Below the pieces are notes generated by a model. The model made no database searches and was not told where the DNA came from. It was given only the letters and a program-made list of their open reading frames with translations. Shown piece after piece: positions 48,213 to 58,921 of a stretch of DNA of 64,000 nt. A program made the position numbers and the translations under genes. Position 1 is the stretch's first letter. Every line of letters starts with the position of its first letter. Source of the DNA: Trogon surrucura (lineage: Eukaryota > Chordata > Aves > Trogoniformes > Trogonidae); NCBI GenBank assembly GCA_020746105.1, contig CM036618.1, positions 121,073,280 to 121,137,279 of the forward strand. Reading direction: 5' to 3'.

Positions 48213-50482
48213 TACTAGAAAATTTTCTTCAGCTGCCTGTCTGACGTGGTCTAAGATACACAAAAAAGCATTGCACAGCATCTCCTGGAGCTCTGGGTAT
48301 CTGATCATCCAGTAAAAAGAGTCCTTGATGCACTGCACTGTATCTCCTGTGTATGAGAGTAGCAAAGTAAGAAAAGCAATAGAGAGAAAATGCATGACAA
48401 GTCTTTACTGCAGCATACAGTTTGAAGACAATTTCCAGCCAGGAACTGAAAATATGTCTGATACTTGAGGACTAAGCACAGGTTTTTTTATTAGTTAAAA
48501 TCATTGCTTTGTAGGGTAGTCATCCATTCTGCAAACATGGACAAGGCAGTACATTGCAGGATTTCTTATTGTCTAGTAAAATGCACATTTCTTTGTTAGT
48601 AATGACTTGCTTTCTGCTCAGTATTTCCTGGCTTATTGATACCACTTTGAACTAACAATGCAGATAAGAAGTTACTGTTAACAGTTAGATCTTTCAAAGC
48701 AAGGCTTCAGATCTTTCCTTGTCTTGAAAAGACAAACAGGATCTTAAAGCACGAGGTAAATTGAAAATTTTTTAATTGCTTAGCTAGAACCTGAGGACTT
48801 AAGTGAACGAAACATCTCTCTTAAGCTTGGATAATTCCATGTGTTGTGGGGAAAAAAAGGCAAGATAAGTAGCAACAACGGCACAGCTGGAGTGGTGCTG
48901 CTGAGAGGCTCGACAGCTGCGCTCTCTGTAGTTCTTGGGGCAGCTTGGAGCTGGCCTGTGCGTCCTCTAGTTTTGATGTGATCTTTGTGCATGGATTAGA
49001 ACTGGTGAACACACAAATATTGCAGAAGGCTTCAGGACACAACTAGTATTAGATTCTGTGAGTTTCTTTTTGTTTGCTCCTCCCCACCTCTAAGAGGTAT
49101 GAGACTACAGTGGTTCTTGGCCTGCTCCCCCTTATCAAGTGTATGTTTTTTACCTTTTGGATTTCATTTCAAATCTAGAAATGTGTCGTCCAAAGCACTT
49201 GCATTAATCAGCTCTGTATGGTAGAAAGACTTCCTTTCTTGGTGATGGCAGATTAATGTGTTTACAGTTTTAAGAACTGGATATTCATTAGGTTTTTGGA
49301 GAGAAATTCCAGCTTTCTCATTACTTTTAGGCTATATAGTTGAGTAACTGTGGTAGTTTAAGGTCCTGGTTTATGTACTTAAAAACGGGTTTAAAGAAGA
49401 GTTCACTGGGTGATTTGGCACCTGCCTGGGGAATTTTCAAAAGCAAAATGCTCACTGTCTGTGGACTTAGAGAATTGTAAATGAAAGCTTTGTGTTCTGT
49501 TGGCTCTGCAATATTGGTTTTATTCATAGAATGTTCTTGCAGCTGTTCCAGTCTTCTGAATAATAGGGATGTAGCTTTATTCAGAATTTAGTTCAAAATT
49601 ACTTTTTTTTAAGGCTTCTAGATTAAATGGGAAAAGTATGCTTTTTAACTCGCATTGAATTTGTGGCTTACCTGTCTATACCTCTGCCCTCCTAATAGCT
49701 TGATTTTGCATGACAAAAGAAATTTTCTCCCCTCCTCTTTTCGCTACATTTTAAAGAGGATGTTAAAATAATCTGTGGATAATATTATGTTAAAACTAAT
49801 TCAATCTAAATATGTCAATATCTGAAATATTTTCATGAACTGAGATTTCTAAAATTGCAATGTGTCATTTTGGTCTCTTAAGCATAACAATTTTATTTTT
49901 GTTTTACTCCACTGTAGAGAACATTTCCTTTCTGCATGAGGGACTTAGATGTGCAAAACAAGTTTATCTTCTCAAGACCCAGGTGGTCTGTAGACTGTAT
50001 TGGGTTATGGAACACAAAAATATTGGTGGACTGTTGTGTGGCTTTAAATACATGAGTGAACATACAGATGTGCAATTAAGGTAATAAAATAGTAGCCTAA
50101 TTTTATGGATATCTGAAGGAGCTCACATGGTGTCTATTTACTTGTCAGCAGTCAAAAACAATAATTTTAACACAAGCCACTTATTCAGTTCTCTTCTGTG
50201 CAGTGCTGCTTCTTTGCCAAACAGAGAGATTTAGACAGGCATAGCTTCCATATGTGTTCAGCGACTTGTTTCTACTAGATATTTTACCCATCACTGTTGC
50301 TGAACCTTAGGAAGAGATGTAAACATCTTGTACTGAAACTTAAATATTTAGTTGTTGGCTTTTTAATTGATGCTTCTTGCATCAGTAAAAATGTGGGGGA
50401 CGAGACCTCCAAAATGTCAACTTATCAATATTTGTTTAAATTAAGTAAATTTTACTTAGTTAAATGCTTTTTTTTTTTTTAG

Positions 50483-50589
50483 GATTTAGTTTAGCAGCTT
50501 TTAAGAGGAACAAGAGGAAGCTGGAGTTGGCTGAAAAGGTGGAAACAGATCTCATTCAGCTAAAGAAAAGACGACAATCAAATGAAAAG
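50483..50589 (+). CDS. TASP1: TASP1 exon 8, residues 190-225 (nuclear localisation signal loop)
   Basis: 107 bp after a long T tract and AG; donor AAG|GTTAGT. It completes Arg190 and encodes FSLAAFKRNKRKLELAEKVE, then TDLIQLKKRRQSNEK. KRNKRK at 197-202 and KKRR at 217-220 form the bipartite NLS known from human taspase 1 (about residues 197-220). The segment is the long loop just before the autocleavage site. The downstream ORF extending past the donor is intronic. Confidence 0.96.
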
Positions 50590-52060
50590 GTTAGTTTCTC
50601 TGTAAAATTTTGTTGTGTCATCCTAAACTTATATCTGATTGTTAATAAGTTTCATGTTGTCTGTACTGAGACTAATGCAGCATCAGAAGCCACTTCTCCT
50701 TTACCACCCTAATGTTTAGATGATATAATGATGACTTAGTGCGATTAAAACTTTCTGCCTTGCTCTTTGGAAACCGGACTGTCACTTTATCTTGTTTGTG
50801 CTATGAAAAATGTTTTGCTTGTTTTGAACTGGAAATCTGGCAAACATAAACACCAACAGATAACTATTTACTGAAACATTTTCTTTAGCTTGGGATCTCT
50901 GTCACTGTTTCCCACTTTTTTAATGTTTCCTGAGCACACTGCGTTATGGAGCTGGAATTGGTGAAATTTGAAATATCAGGTAGGTAAACATGTGCATCTG
51001 TGCATGCATCTAGCATTGACCTGGCCCGTATTACTTGTACTGCAAGACTATCAAGATTCCCTCTGTTCCCCTCCCTCTTAGTTTGAATTTGGAGCCCTTG
51101 TTGCCATTTGAGAATGTCAGTCACAGTATTTAAGTCTACTGTTGGATATCAAAGTATAGCTCGTTAAATTAAATGTCTATGCTTTATTTGGGGCCCGTGG
51201 GCTTTCAGACTGGCCCTTGCTCTTTCCTTTGGTAAGCTGACTGTCTGCTGCCCTATGTGTATGGATGTAAATAACATATAAATCCCCGAGAATTGGCCAC
51301 GGTGTTTGATCCTCTGTAGTCTTTTCAAATGCAAAAAATAAATGAGGCATTTTCCTTCTGTGTTCCTAGATAAGGAGTTTTCCCTGGCAGGGTGCTCATT
51401 TTTTTGTTTTCAAGGAAATAAAATGTGTGAAGAAAGTTAAGATAGAGGAGGGGGAAAAAGTTAGTTATTAATTTTGGAACTTTTCCTATTTACAGAACTT
51501 CATGTACCTCCTTGTGAAACTAACAGCGTTACAATGTAACTGAGGGAGGAGGGGTCTCTGTACAGTATTGATGTTCATGTAATAAGGGGCAAGTCAATGC
51601 TTGAAATATATGCCAATGCATGAGCTTACCAACCTGCAATTTGAAATTTCAAGGGCTCCAGTGTCATGTGCAGCACTTATGGGAGACGCCCAAAAGCCAG
51701 TGGTGGTAGGTTAAGGAGGTGATCAAATAGAGCTCTACTCACTGGTAAGTAAACCAGAAACATAACACACCAATTTTGTCAACTTTCTGGGCGTATTCTG
51801 TCCATGGAGGGGGGATGAAAACCAAACCACGCAAACAGTATCGACTGCTTGTGTTATCACCAGAGCTTAAGATAATTGCAGCTTTACAGGAAGTTTAGTT
51901 TTTCAAAATGAAAGAAAATAAAAAATCTATCTGAGCTTTTAGAAAAGGGTAATTTAGCAAGGATAAGGAATGCAATCCGTCATCTCAAAACTCAAGGTTT
52001 CAAAGCTGAACTCTCCTGAAAGATTTAAAAATGATTGTTTAAAAGACATATAAATACAAT

Positions 52061-52241
52061 GAGGTGCTGGAGTGTCACCAAAGAAGAATGATGAAGCTGG
52101 CAAAGGTCCTAGAGAACAAGTCTTACAAGGGGCAACTGAAGGAACTGAGTTTGTCCAGGCTGGAGAAAAGGGGACTGGAGGGAGACCCTATCACTCTCTA
52201 CAACTACCTGAAAGGTGGTTGTGGCGAAGTGGGGGCCGGTT
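52061..52241 (+). mobile_element. CR1 LINE fragment without 3' end, sense
   Basis: About 180 bp: GAGGTGCTGGAGTGTCACC, AGAATGATGAAGCTGGCAAA, GGTCCTAGAGAACAAG, TTGTCCAGGCTGGAGAAAAG and CACTCTCTACAACTACCTG. It is the part of CR1 just upstream of the terminal region. The usual tail is absent, so this copy lost its 3' end after insertion or was broken by a deletion. Confidence 0.88.
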
Positions 52242-54414
52242 GCTTAGAAATTTGCCTCTTGCCTTGTTAAATACTGCTGCAATAACAGAAGTGCTCTGTC
52301 AAGAACACCTTAAATCTGAGATTTTAAGAGACCCAAAATATACGTATTGTTTATGTATTATTTTCTAGATAATGCTATCCACTATTCTGTTCCTCTCTAT
52401 TCCCGCTTGACCTTTGAAGTGCTGGCATGGGACATACTAGATCTATGCTTTGCCCTGTTCTGAATTGGAGGATACTGTAAAACACTGCTTGATCTCATTA
52501 TCATCAAATATAAAATGCTGTTTGTTTGTGTGGATAGTTCAGTGACAGCATGTAGATGTTAATTGCTTCCACCTGACTCATTTTGTATTTTGTCAGTTAC
52601 GATACTCAGAGATGAGATTTAATGGTAATTACTTTTCATGGAATTTCAGAACAATCTCAAGTCGAGAGGGAAAAGCCCTGTGTGTGTAGGTATCGTTTGT
52701 TGGGGATTCGATAGAGCTCTCCTAAACGGTAAATTCCTTCCTTAGGGACTTGTAAAATGATGGCTATTTGTGGGATTTTATTTTTTTTTTTAATGTGAAG
52801 AGGATTGGGAAGGATATACTTGATAGAACTCTGCAGCTGTGCAATTGAACATCTTCCTGCTTTGTGTGCATGTTTTTAGCTAAATTTGAATATTTGGTCC
52901 ATGATTTCATGAAATTAACTTCCTTTCCTGTCGCAAGGTGTGATGTAATGTGAGGTCCTACTTTTCACAATGACTTTCAGTTATTTCCATGTAAAATGTT
53001 AACCACATAATAGATTATTTTTAGGTTGCAGTGTGACACTGTTAAAACCTCCAAACTGCTTTTGCACGGGTGTGTTAGTATCAGAAAGTAGCTGAAGTCA
53101 GACGTGGAATTTGTTAACAGGTATAACCAGGTTTCCTTTGCAACTTGCAAAATTTTTAAATCTAAGGTGTTAAATTAATGAATCAAATACATAAAAAAAT
53201 AAGGGCAAGCAAGCTTTTTTTTGGACCCATGTAGAATTTGGATTTACTTCAGAATTCATGAATTGTAGTGTTCGATGTATTTCTTTTGAATGTTTTGATA
53301 CTAGCTTAAGGGATCTTATATTTTTCAACGTTCCTATAGTTTGAAGAGATGAAGTGTGTGACATAGAAAGTCTTCTCAGCAGGTGCAGAGAACTCTGGAA
53401 CTCTGCAGGCACATGATGCCTATTTGTAGGGAGATGTGATCAGCTCTTCCTTCACTGGTTCAGAAATCATAGGGATGTCGGTACAGTCCATATATGTAGA
53501 AGACTTTTAGTATGGAACTTCGGAATTATTGCATGGTGTCATCTGGAAGTATGCCCTGCCAGTAATATAGAAATAAGAGCAAACATAAGAATAGGTCTAG
53601 AATAGATCTGACAATGTGTTTTTTCCCATTGGTTATGGCATGGAACAGATCCTCACTGGTTTTCAGTTAGTTGACTAAGAATAAACATAGCTTCAGCAGT
53701 GATTCTTTTTCTGAGCACAAAAAAAAACAACCCAAAATTCGTGTTACTGAAACGGAGAATATAGAATTCCTTTGCTTTTGTGAAACAGATTTCCCTCAGA
53801 AGGTTATGTGGGCCAGGTTATGCTTCTCTTAGAAAAGGTTTTCCAGCCTCCTAAGTTGCCCCATCTAAAAATAAAATAAACTAAACCAAGCAAACTATAC
53901 CACTGAAAGTAAATACTAATATAAAATATGCTATATTTTAAAGGAAATAATGGTGAAGAAGATTTCCATGCAACATATACTTGTAAATGCTTGGGTTTTT
54001 ATAAAAATAAAAATTAGTAGTATAGCTACTGAAGGCAAATATTTTCTGCATGCGAGAGCTAAAGCGGAAGATGGATGGCAGGCTGAGCAAAAAGCTTTTC
54101 AGATGCTGCAGAGAAGGCTGCAAGCATTGTTTCTTTACTGTGAGAGGATATGGAAAACATACTGGTCCGTACTGGGTTTCATCCTTCTAAAATATATTTT
54201 TGTTCGTTATGGGAGGCCCAAGTGTTTGATTTAATATGAATTAAGGTTACACAGGTGGCCTTAATTCTGGCATTTCCTAGCTTTGGGCTTGATTTTAATA
54301 TCTGTAGTTGTCTGTTAATCAAGTTTTTTGTTGTGGGTATAATTTCCTTTGATAAAAGGGAACAAGGGATGGGCAACAAAACCTGCATCATATTATTAGT
54401 TCTGCTCCATATAG

Positions 54415-54480
54415 AAATCATAGGATCATAGGAAAATTAATGAAAGACTTTATACAGTCTGATCGTCAAAATCTCCAAGG
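54415..54480 (-). mobile_element. Possible eroded CR1 tail, antisense
   Basis: AAATCATAGGATCATAGGAAAA resembles a reverse-complemented CR1 terminal array, followed by weakly matching sequence (CTGATCGTCAAAATCTCCAA). Too diverged to be certain. Confidence 0.35.
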
Positions 54481-55775
54481 ATGGGAGTCTGGGTTAATAA
54501 CAACTGAATTAGGTTGTGGCTGGCGGTCCTGGGAGACGTAAAATACATCTGCTCGTGAGATGTTAAGGAAGAGTTCCTTAATTTTCTTTTATCTTTACAA
54601 CTTGGAAGAGAGCTTGTTCTTATCACCTTTTGCTTCAGTCCTCAAAATTCCTTTTGCCGCTCCTTCTCCTACCTTCCCTGATCCTGGTTTTTACCTCCCT
54701 CTGCTTTTCAGCTTGTTCTTCTTCCCAAGGCCAGTTGAAACCCTAGGGCTGTAATTTTCCCCCCTCTCTTTTCCTAAGCAGTTATTCTGCTTGTGTAACA
54801 GCAGTGTTCATCTTCGGAGTGTGATGGATCATGTATTGGTTTGGTTTATTCATTTTATGTACACTGTGTGCTGCATCCCATTGAAAATGTGCAACTGGGC
54901 ATGAAGTCAGAGTGCAGAGAAGGGAATCTAGGGCAAGCTTGGGCAGAGAGGGGAAAACTGCTGCTTTCCTTAGAGTGACTGAGTGTGGTGGATTAAAGAA
55001 GGGGAGAAGGACAGAAAGATCTGGGGTTACACAACTGAAGTGTTTGTGAGACAGCAGGCAGAGAGCTTGCATCAGGAGCGCTGAAATACCCCTGCTCTTA
55101 GGGGAGCAAATCTGCCTTAGAAACCGTAGAACTGAGGATGCTTTTCTAGGGACCCAGAGGGAGTGAAGGGTAATTTATTTCAACCAGGAAGCCTCTAAAG
55201 ATTGCTCAACTCAGAATAAGTCTGGAAGAAAGAATCTGTCCTGGGGGAGATTTCTTCTCAAGGCTTCTATTTGTTGCATCGCTCAGAATGTCAGAATTTT
55301 CTCTTTGCATGGTAAGGTGCTTCTTGTGGATTTTTTTTTCTTAATCATACATAGCTTTAAAGACCCGAGTCTCTGAAAATTCTGTCCTGAACCTTTTGGG
55401 AAAGCGCTTTTGATATGGCATTTTTGGAACAAGTTGCTGAATTATTTCGTAGTGAACAAGTGCCCACCACTAAAAAACCAGCATTTTTGGCTCTTCTGTG
55501 AGGCAAGGCAGGTCATCTTAAGCACTGCGTGAGTTCGAGATGTTTATTACCTGTTTATTTCCAGAGGAGTATTCTTCAGGTCCTGTCTGAGGCAAAAGAG
55601 CATTTTGAGAAGATTTGTGATAGAACAATTGGTACAATACGCATGAACAGCAAACCTGTTTAGTTGATCCGGCTGTCACTTGGTTTTGCGCACGTCAGTC
55701 TGCACACTGCTGAGAAGTATAATCTGACTTGAATACACTATTTTTAGTAGTTGTTTCTGTTTGTGTATCCTGCAG

Positions 55776-55895
55776 GAGAATGACTCAGGAACACTGGATA
55801 CAGTTGGTGCAGTTGTTGTTGACCAAGAAGGAAATGTTGCTGCTGCTGTCTCCAGTGGAGGTTTAGCACTAAAGCACCCTGGAAGAGTTGGTCAG
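55776..55895 (+). CDS. TASP1: TASP1 exon 9: catalytic exon, residues 226-265
   Basis: 120 bp, 40 codons, phase 0, between ATCCTGCAG and CAG|GTGATT. It encodes ENDSGTLDTVGAVVVDQEGN then VAAAVSSGGLALKHPGRVGQ. Residue counting over the joined exons puts the Asp-Thr autocleavage pair at 233-234, identical to human Asp233-Thr234. Thr234 becomes the N-terminal nucleophile of the beta subunit after self-cleavage. TVGAVV, the NVAAAVSSGG strand-turn and Ser252 are all present, so the enzyme should be active. The donor GTGATT is weak (T at +5), and the frame stays open for 130 codons into the next intron. Confidence 0.97.
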
Positions 55896-56768
55896 GTGAT
55901 TATACCTCTTCAGTTGGGAATAACTGTGACACTAAGCAAGAGCTGTGAGAGCAAACTGGTGTTCTCCTTTCCTTCCCATACTCTGAGGGCATTATCACTG
56001 CATTGGAATGCGAGTCTTGTTTTTAGTGTCCTCCATCAGTCTTATAAAACATTGATAGGTAAGAAGTTGTTCTATAGTTACAGTTTGCTAGAGCTATTAA
56101 TAAATTATTTTCTTGGGTTTAAATGCCTCCTTAATACCACCAAGGAGTCTCTTAAATGGTTAGTGTTTTTAAATAGATTTTCATCAATATTTAGGGAAGC
56201 TGTCCTCATTAATTTGAAATCATCTTGTGAACTGGTAGAAATGACAAAGGTATTAAAAGAACACATCCTTATTGTTATTAGGTGAGGGAATTTTGAGGTG
56301 TGTCAAAAAAGACATACTCCATTGCTGTGCAGCTGTATTTTTATTTGACTTTTGCCACTGCTCTAAAAGCAGCTCTCTTTTGAAATGTATTTAAGATTTT
56401 CTTTTGGAATAGCAGACTGAAAGGGACTTTATATAAATAGGGAAGGGCTGGAATTATTTTGTCTTTTGGTATCTGTACCCTCACTTCATGTACCGTTAGG
56501 TTAGCATACCGTACATCTATGACAATCAGTCAGTTCTTAAGAATATTAAAAGATATATCAACATGGATTGGAATTGCAATTTTGACTGTTGCAATTTTCT
56601 TATTTATCTTGTATATTAATACTTGGATTTTGCTTCGGTTTCTTTTTCTGTTGATTTGAGGTTTTTTAGTATTGTGTTGTTTGTTTGTGGGTTTGGTTTT
56701 TTTAAGGGAAAGCAACACACCAAAAATTTGTGTACTTCAATTTATAAAAGATGCACTTCTTTCCTTAG
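55896..56768 (+). other. TASP1: TASP1 intron 9
   Basis: 873 bp between the weak donor GTGATT and TTTCCTTAG. Its first 390 bp are open in the frame of exon 9 (stop TGA at 56283-56285). No repeat recognised. Confidence 0.87.
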
Positions 56769-56847
56769 GCAGCTCTTTATGGTTGTGGCTGCTGGGCTGA
56801 AAACACAGGAGCTCATACCCCTTACTCCACTGCTGTGAGTACTTCAG
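56769..56847 (+). CDS. TASP1: TASP1 exon 10, residues 266-291
   Basis: 79 bp between TTTCCTTAG and TCAG|GTATTT. It encodes AALYGCGCWAENTGAHTPYS then TAVSTS, with the first base of Gly292. This is the beta-subunit YGCGCWAEN block of taspase 1; human has N where this copy has T before PYSTAVSTSG. The following exon (GCGEHLV in the family) was not found before 64000, so about 130 C-terminal residues are encoded beyond the window. Confidence 0.96.
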
Positions 56848-56974
56848 GTATTTATTACTTTTATAAATATTTCTCTGTAATTAGTTTACAAATTCCGAAT
56901 AAAGTATTTCTACAAATTGTGAATGAACAGTATTTCCAGACTACATTCTACATGTGTATCGCTTATTTACCTAC

Positions 56975-56992
56975 ATATATATATATATATAT
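56975..56992. repeat. (AT)9 microsatellite
   Basis: Eighteen bases of alternating A and T in TASP1 intron 10, about 130 bp past exon 10. Likely polymorphic. Confidence 0.85.
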
Positions 56993-58898
56993 GCCAGTAC
57001 TGTCTTCAAATCCCTGAATTAATCTCTGTTGGTTGCTTATACTGGCCTCCTTACTCAACAACCATATGAATTTTTATCCTATTTAAAAGATTTTGTATTG
57101 CACTGAAAGGATGTACTTTTCTGTACATTTTATTATGTTAAGGGATCTGTCCTCCTGTAAAGAAGTGTCGTTATAAGCCTGATATTGTGTTAAACACACA
57201 ATGTGTCTCTGAGTAGAAGCCTTCTGTAAAGGACTAAGATAATTAGAGGGTCCTTTAACAATAGAGGCTCCCTTGGATACAAAAATGTTACAAACGGCAT
57301 TTTTTCCTCCAAAATGTGTAATTACTGTTTTAGGTGAATTTGTTCTTCATCCCTCTTTTCTCTTCAAAAGGAAGGGGAAAAGGCAAAACCGAATGACTAG
57401 AATAAGTTTCTTTGAAAGCATTTATTCAGAAATAGTGAAAATAATGTAGGAATCGGGGTGCCTTCCCTTCTCTTCTTTGGAAGTCTTGGGCCCCTGGATG
57501 CACAAAAGTATTCTGTTGGTTTGATGCCTGTCAGCCAGCCGTCACACAGAGCTGCTCCATCAATTGCCACGCTGAGCAGTGGAGATACCAAGGGTAAAAC
57601 AAGTTTGTTAACAGATCTACTAAGTAATAGGACCGAAGAAATAGTAAAAAAGAGAGAAAAAAAACATAAACAAAGAACCCAAAGCAACCAACAAACCAAA
57701 AAAAAAAACCTACACAAAAAATCGAGAGATGAGGAAGATAGCTCACACTGCAGTCTAAGATCTGAGAATGTAAGCGAGGGTGTTTTTAACTTATCCAGAA
57801 CAGATACTGAAGAGATATCTGAATTGTTACCCAATACTGGGTGGACATTGTAGAACACAAAAGCCTTAAGGTTAAGTTATGCAGGAGTTACTTTTACTTT
57901 GTAACTCTCACGTAAAAACAGTTGAAAGGACTGTAATTTATATATTTTTTTTCCTAGTTGTATGAACAGTCTCAAACAGCAAAACTACTTGTAGCACTTT
58001 TTTGTAAATGCTTATGTCAGGTTGTAGAATTTATGGTTTGGACTATTGCTTTAATGATCAGCATTTAGTACAGGGAGAGACTGTGGGGTTAGAGACCTGT
58101 TACAGTTTCAGTCGGGGGAGCGAGGCAACAGGGTGTGGAACTAAAATTTGACAGAGGCTGAAGAGCTTCGGAAATACCCCGTGTTGCTCTTGAAGTCATG
58201 TACCTTTCTAATTTCCTCTATATTTAAGTCTGTCTTGCACTGTTGAAAATATGTGTAGGTGTTCACCCTCAAGTTCAATGTTAGTAATAGCAAGTGTCCT
58301 TTTTCATACTTAGGCAAAGGAAAGTGCTGCTGAATGCAGAAGTGTCAGAAGATCTTTCTACTCAAGGAACACCGTATTGATTTTGGTTTAATAAAGGCTT
58401 ACCTTCGTAAGCAAATAATTTTAAGTATTGCAGTATTGGAGACCATAATAATTAGTGAGTATAAGTCCAATACTAGAGAATGTTTGTTGAAAAGCTGAGT
58501 AGGACACCTTTGTTTAATTTTTTAACACTGTTCTTTACAAAGTCAGATGAATTTGAAGGCTCTGCAAGTACCAGCAGGCATCCTGATACACTTAAAGGTG
58601 ATGTCTGGGTTTAATGATGGCCTTAAATAGAAGCCTCCTTTATTTTTGCTGGTACCAATTTTGTATAGTGGTAAATATTTTAATGTTATACTATTTTTGA
58701 CATTCACACACACATACATATTTATCTACGTATGTTTCTTTAGCTCAAATCTTGTAGCTCCTATTCCGTTAATACCAATCCCAGTTAATTGAAATAGACT
58801 GTTGGCGGTCTATGAAGCATGACCATCTGTTTATTCAGTGATTCAAAATTCAGACTAGTGGTGTTTAATTAAATTCTTGTTTCTGGTTTTCCTTTAAA

Positions 58899-58921
58899 GT
58901 GTGTGTGTGAGAGAGAGAGAG
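58899..58921. repeat. Compound (GT)n(GA)n microsatellite
   Basis: About five GT units run directly into about six GA units, in TASP1 intron 10. Typical simple repeat. Confidence 0.85.

Larger units (their letters stand above)
37727..50482 (+). other. TASP1: TASP1 intron 7
   Basis: 12.8 kb, the largest complete intron here, from GTGAGT to a T-rich tract and AG at 50482. It contains an imperfect direct duplication (38908-38951), an antisense CR1 (44486-44970), a sense CR1 only about 370 bp further on (45340-45828), a 17-C run (46059-46075) and another sense CR1 fragment (48056-48212). No other gene recognised. Confidence 0.85.
50590..55775 (+). other. TASP1: TASP1 intron 8
   Basis: 5.2 kb from GTTAGT to GTGTATCCTGCAG. 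It holds an internal sense CR1 fragment (52061-52241) and a weak CR1-like antisense trace near 54415-54480. Nothing else recognised. Confidence 0.86.
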
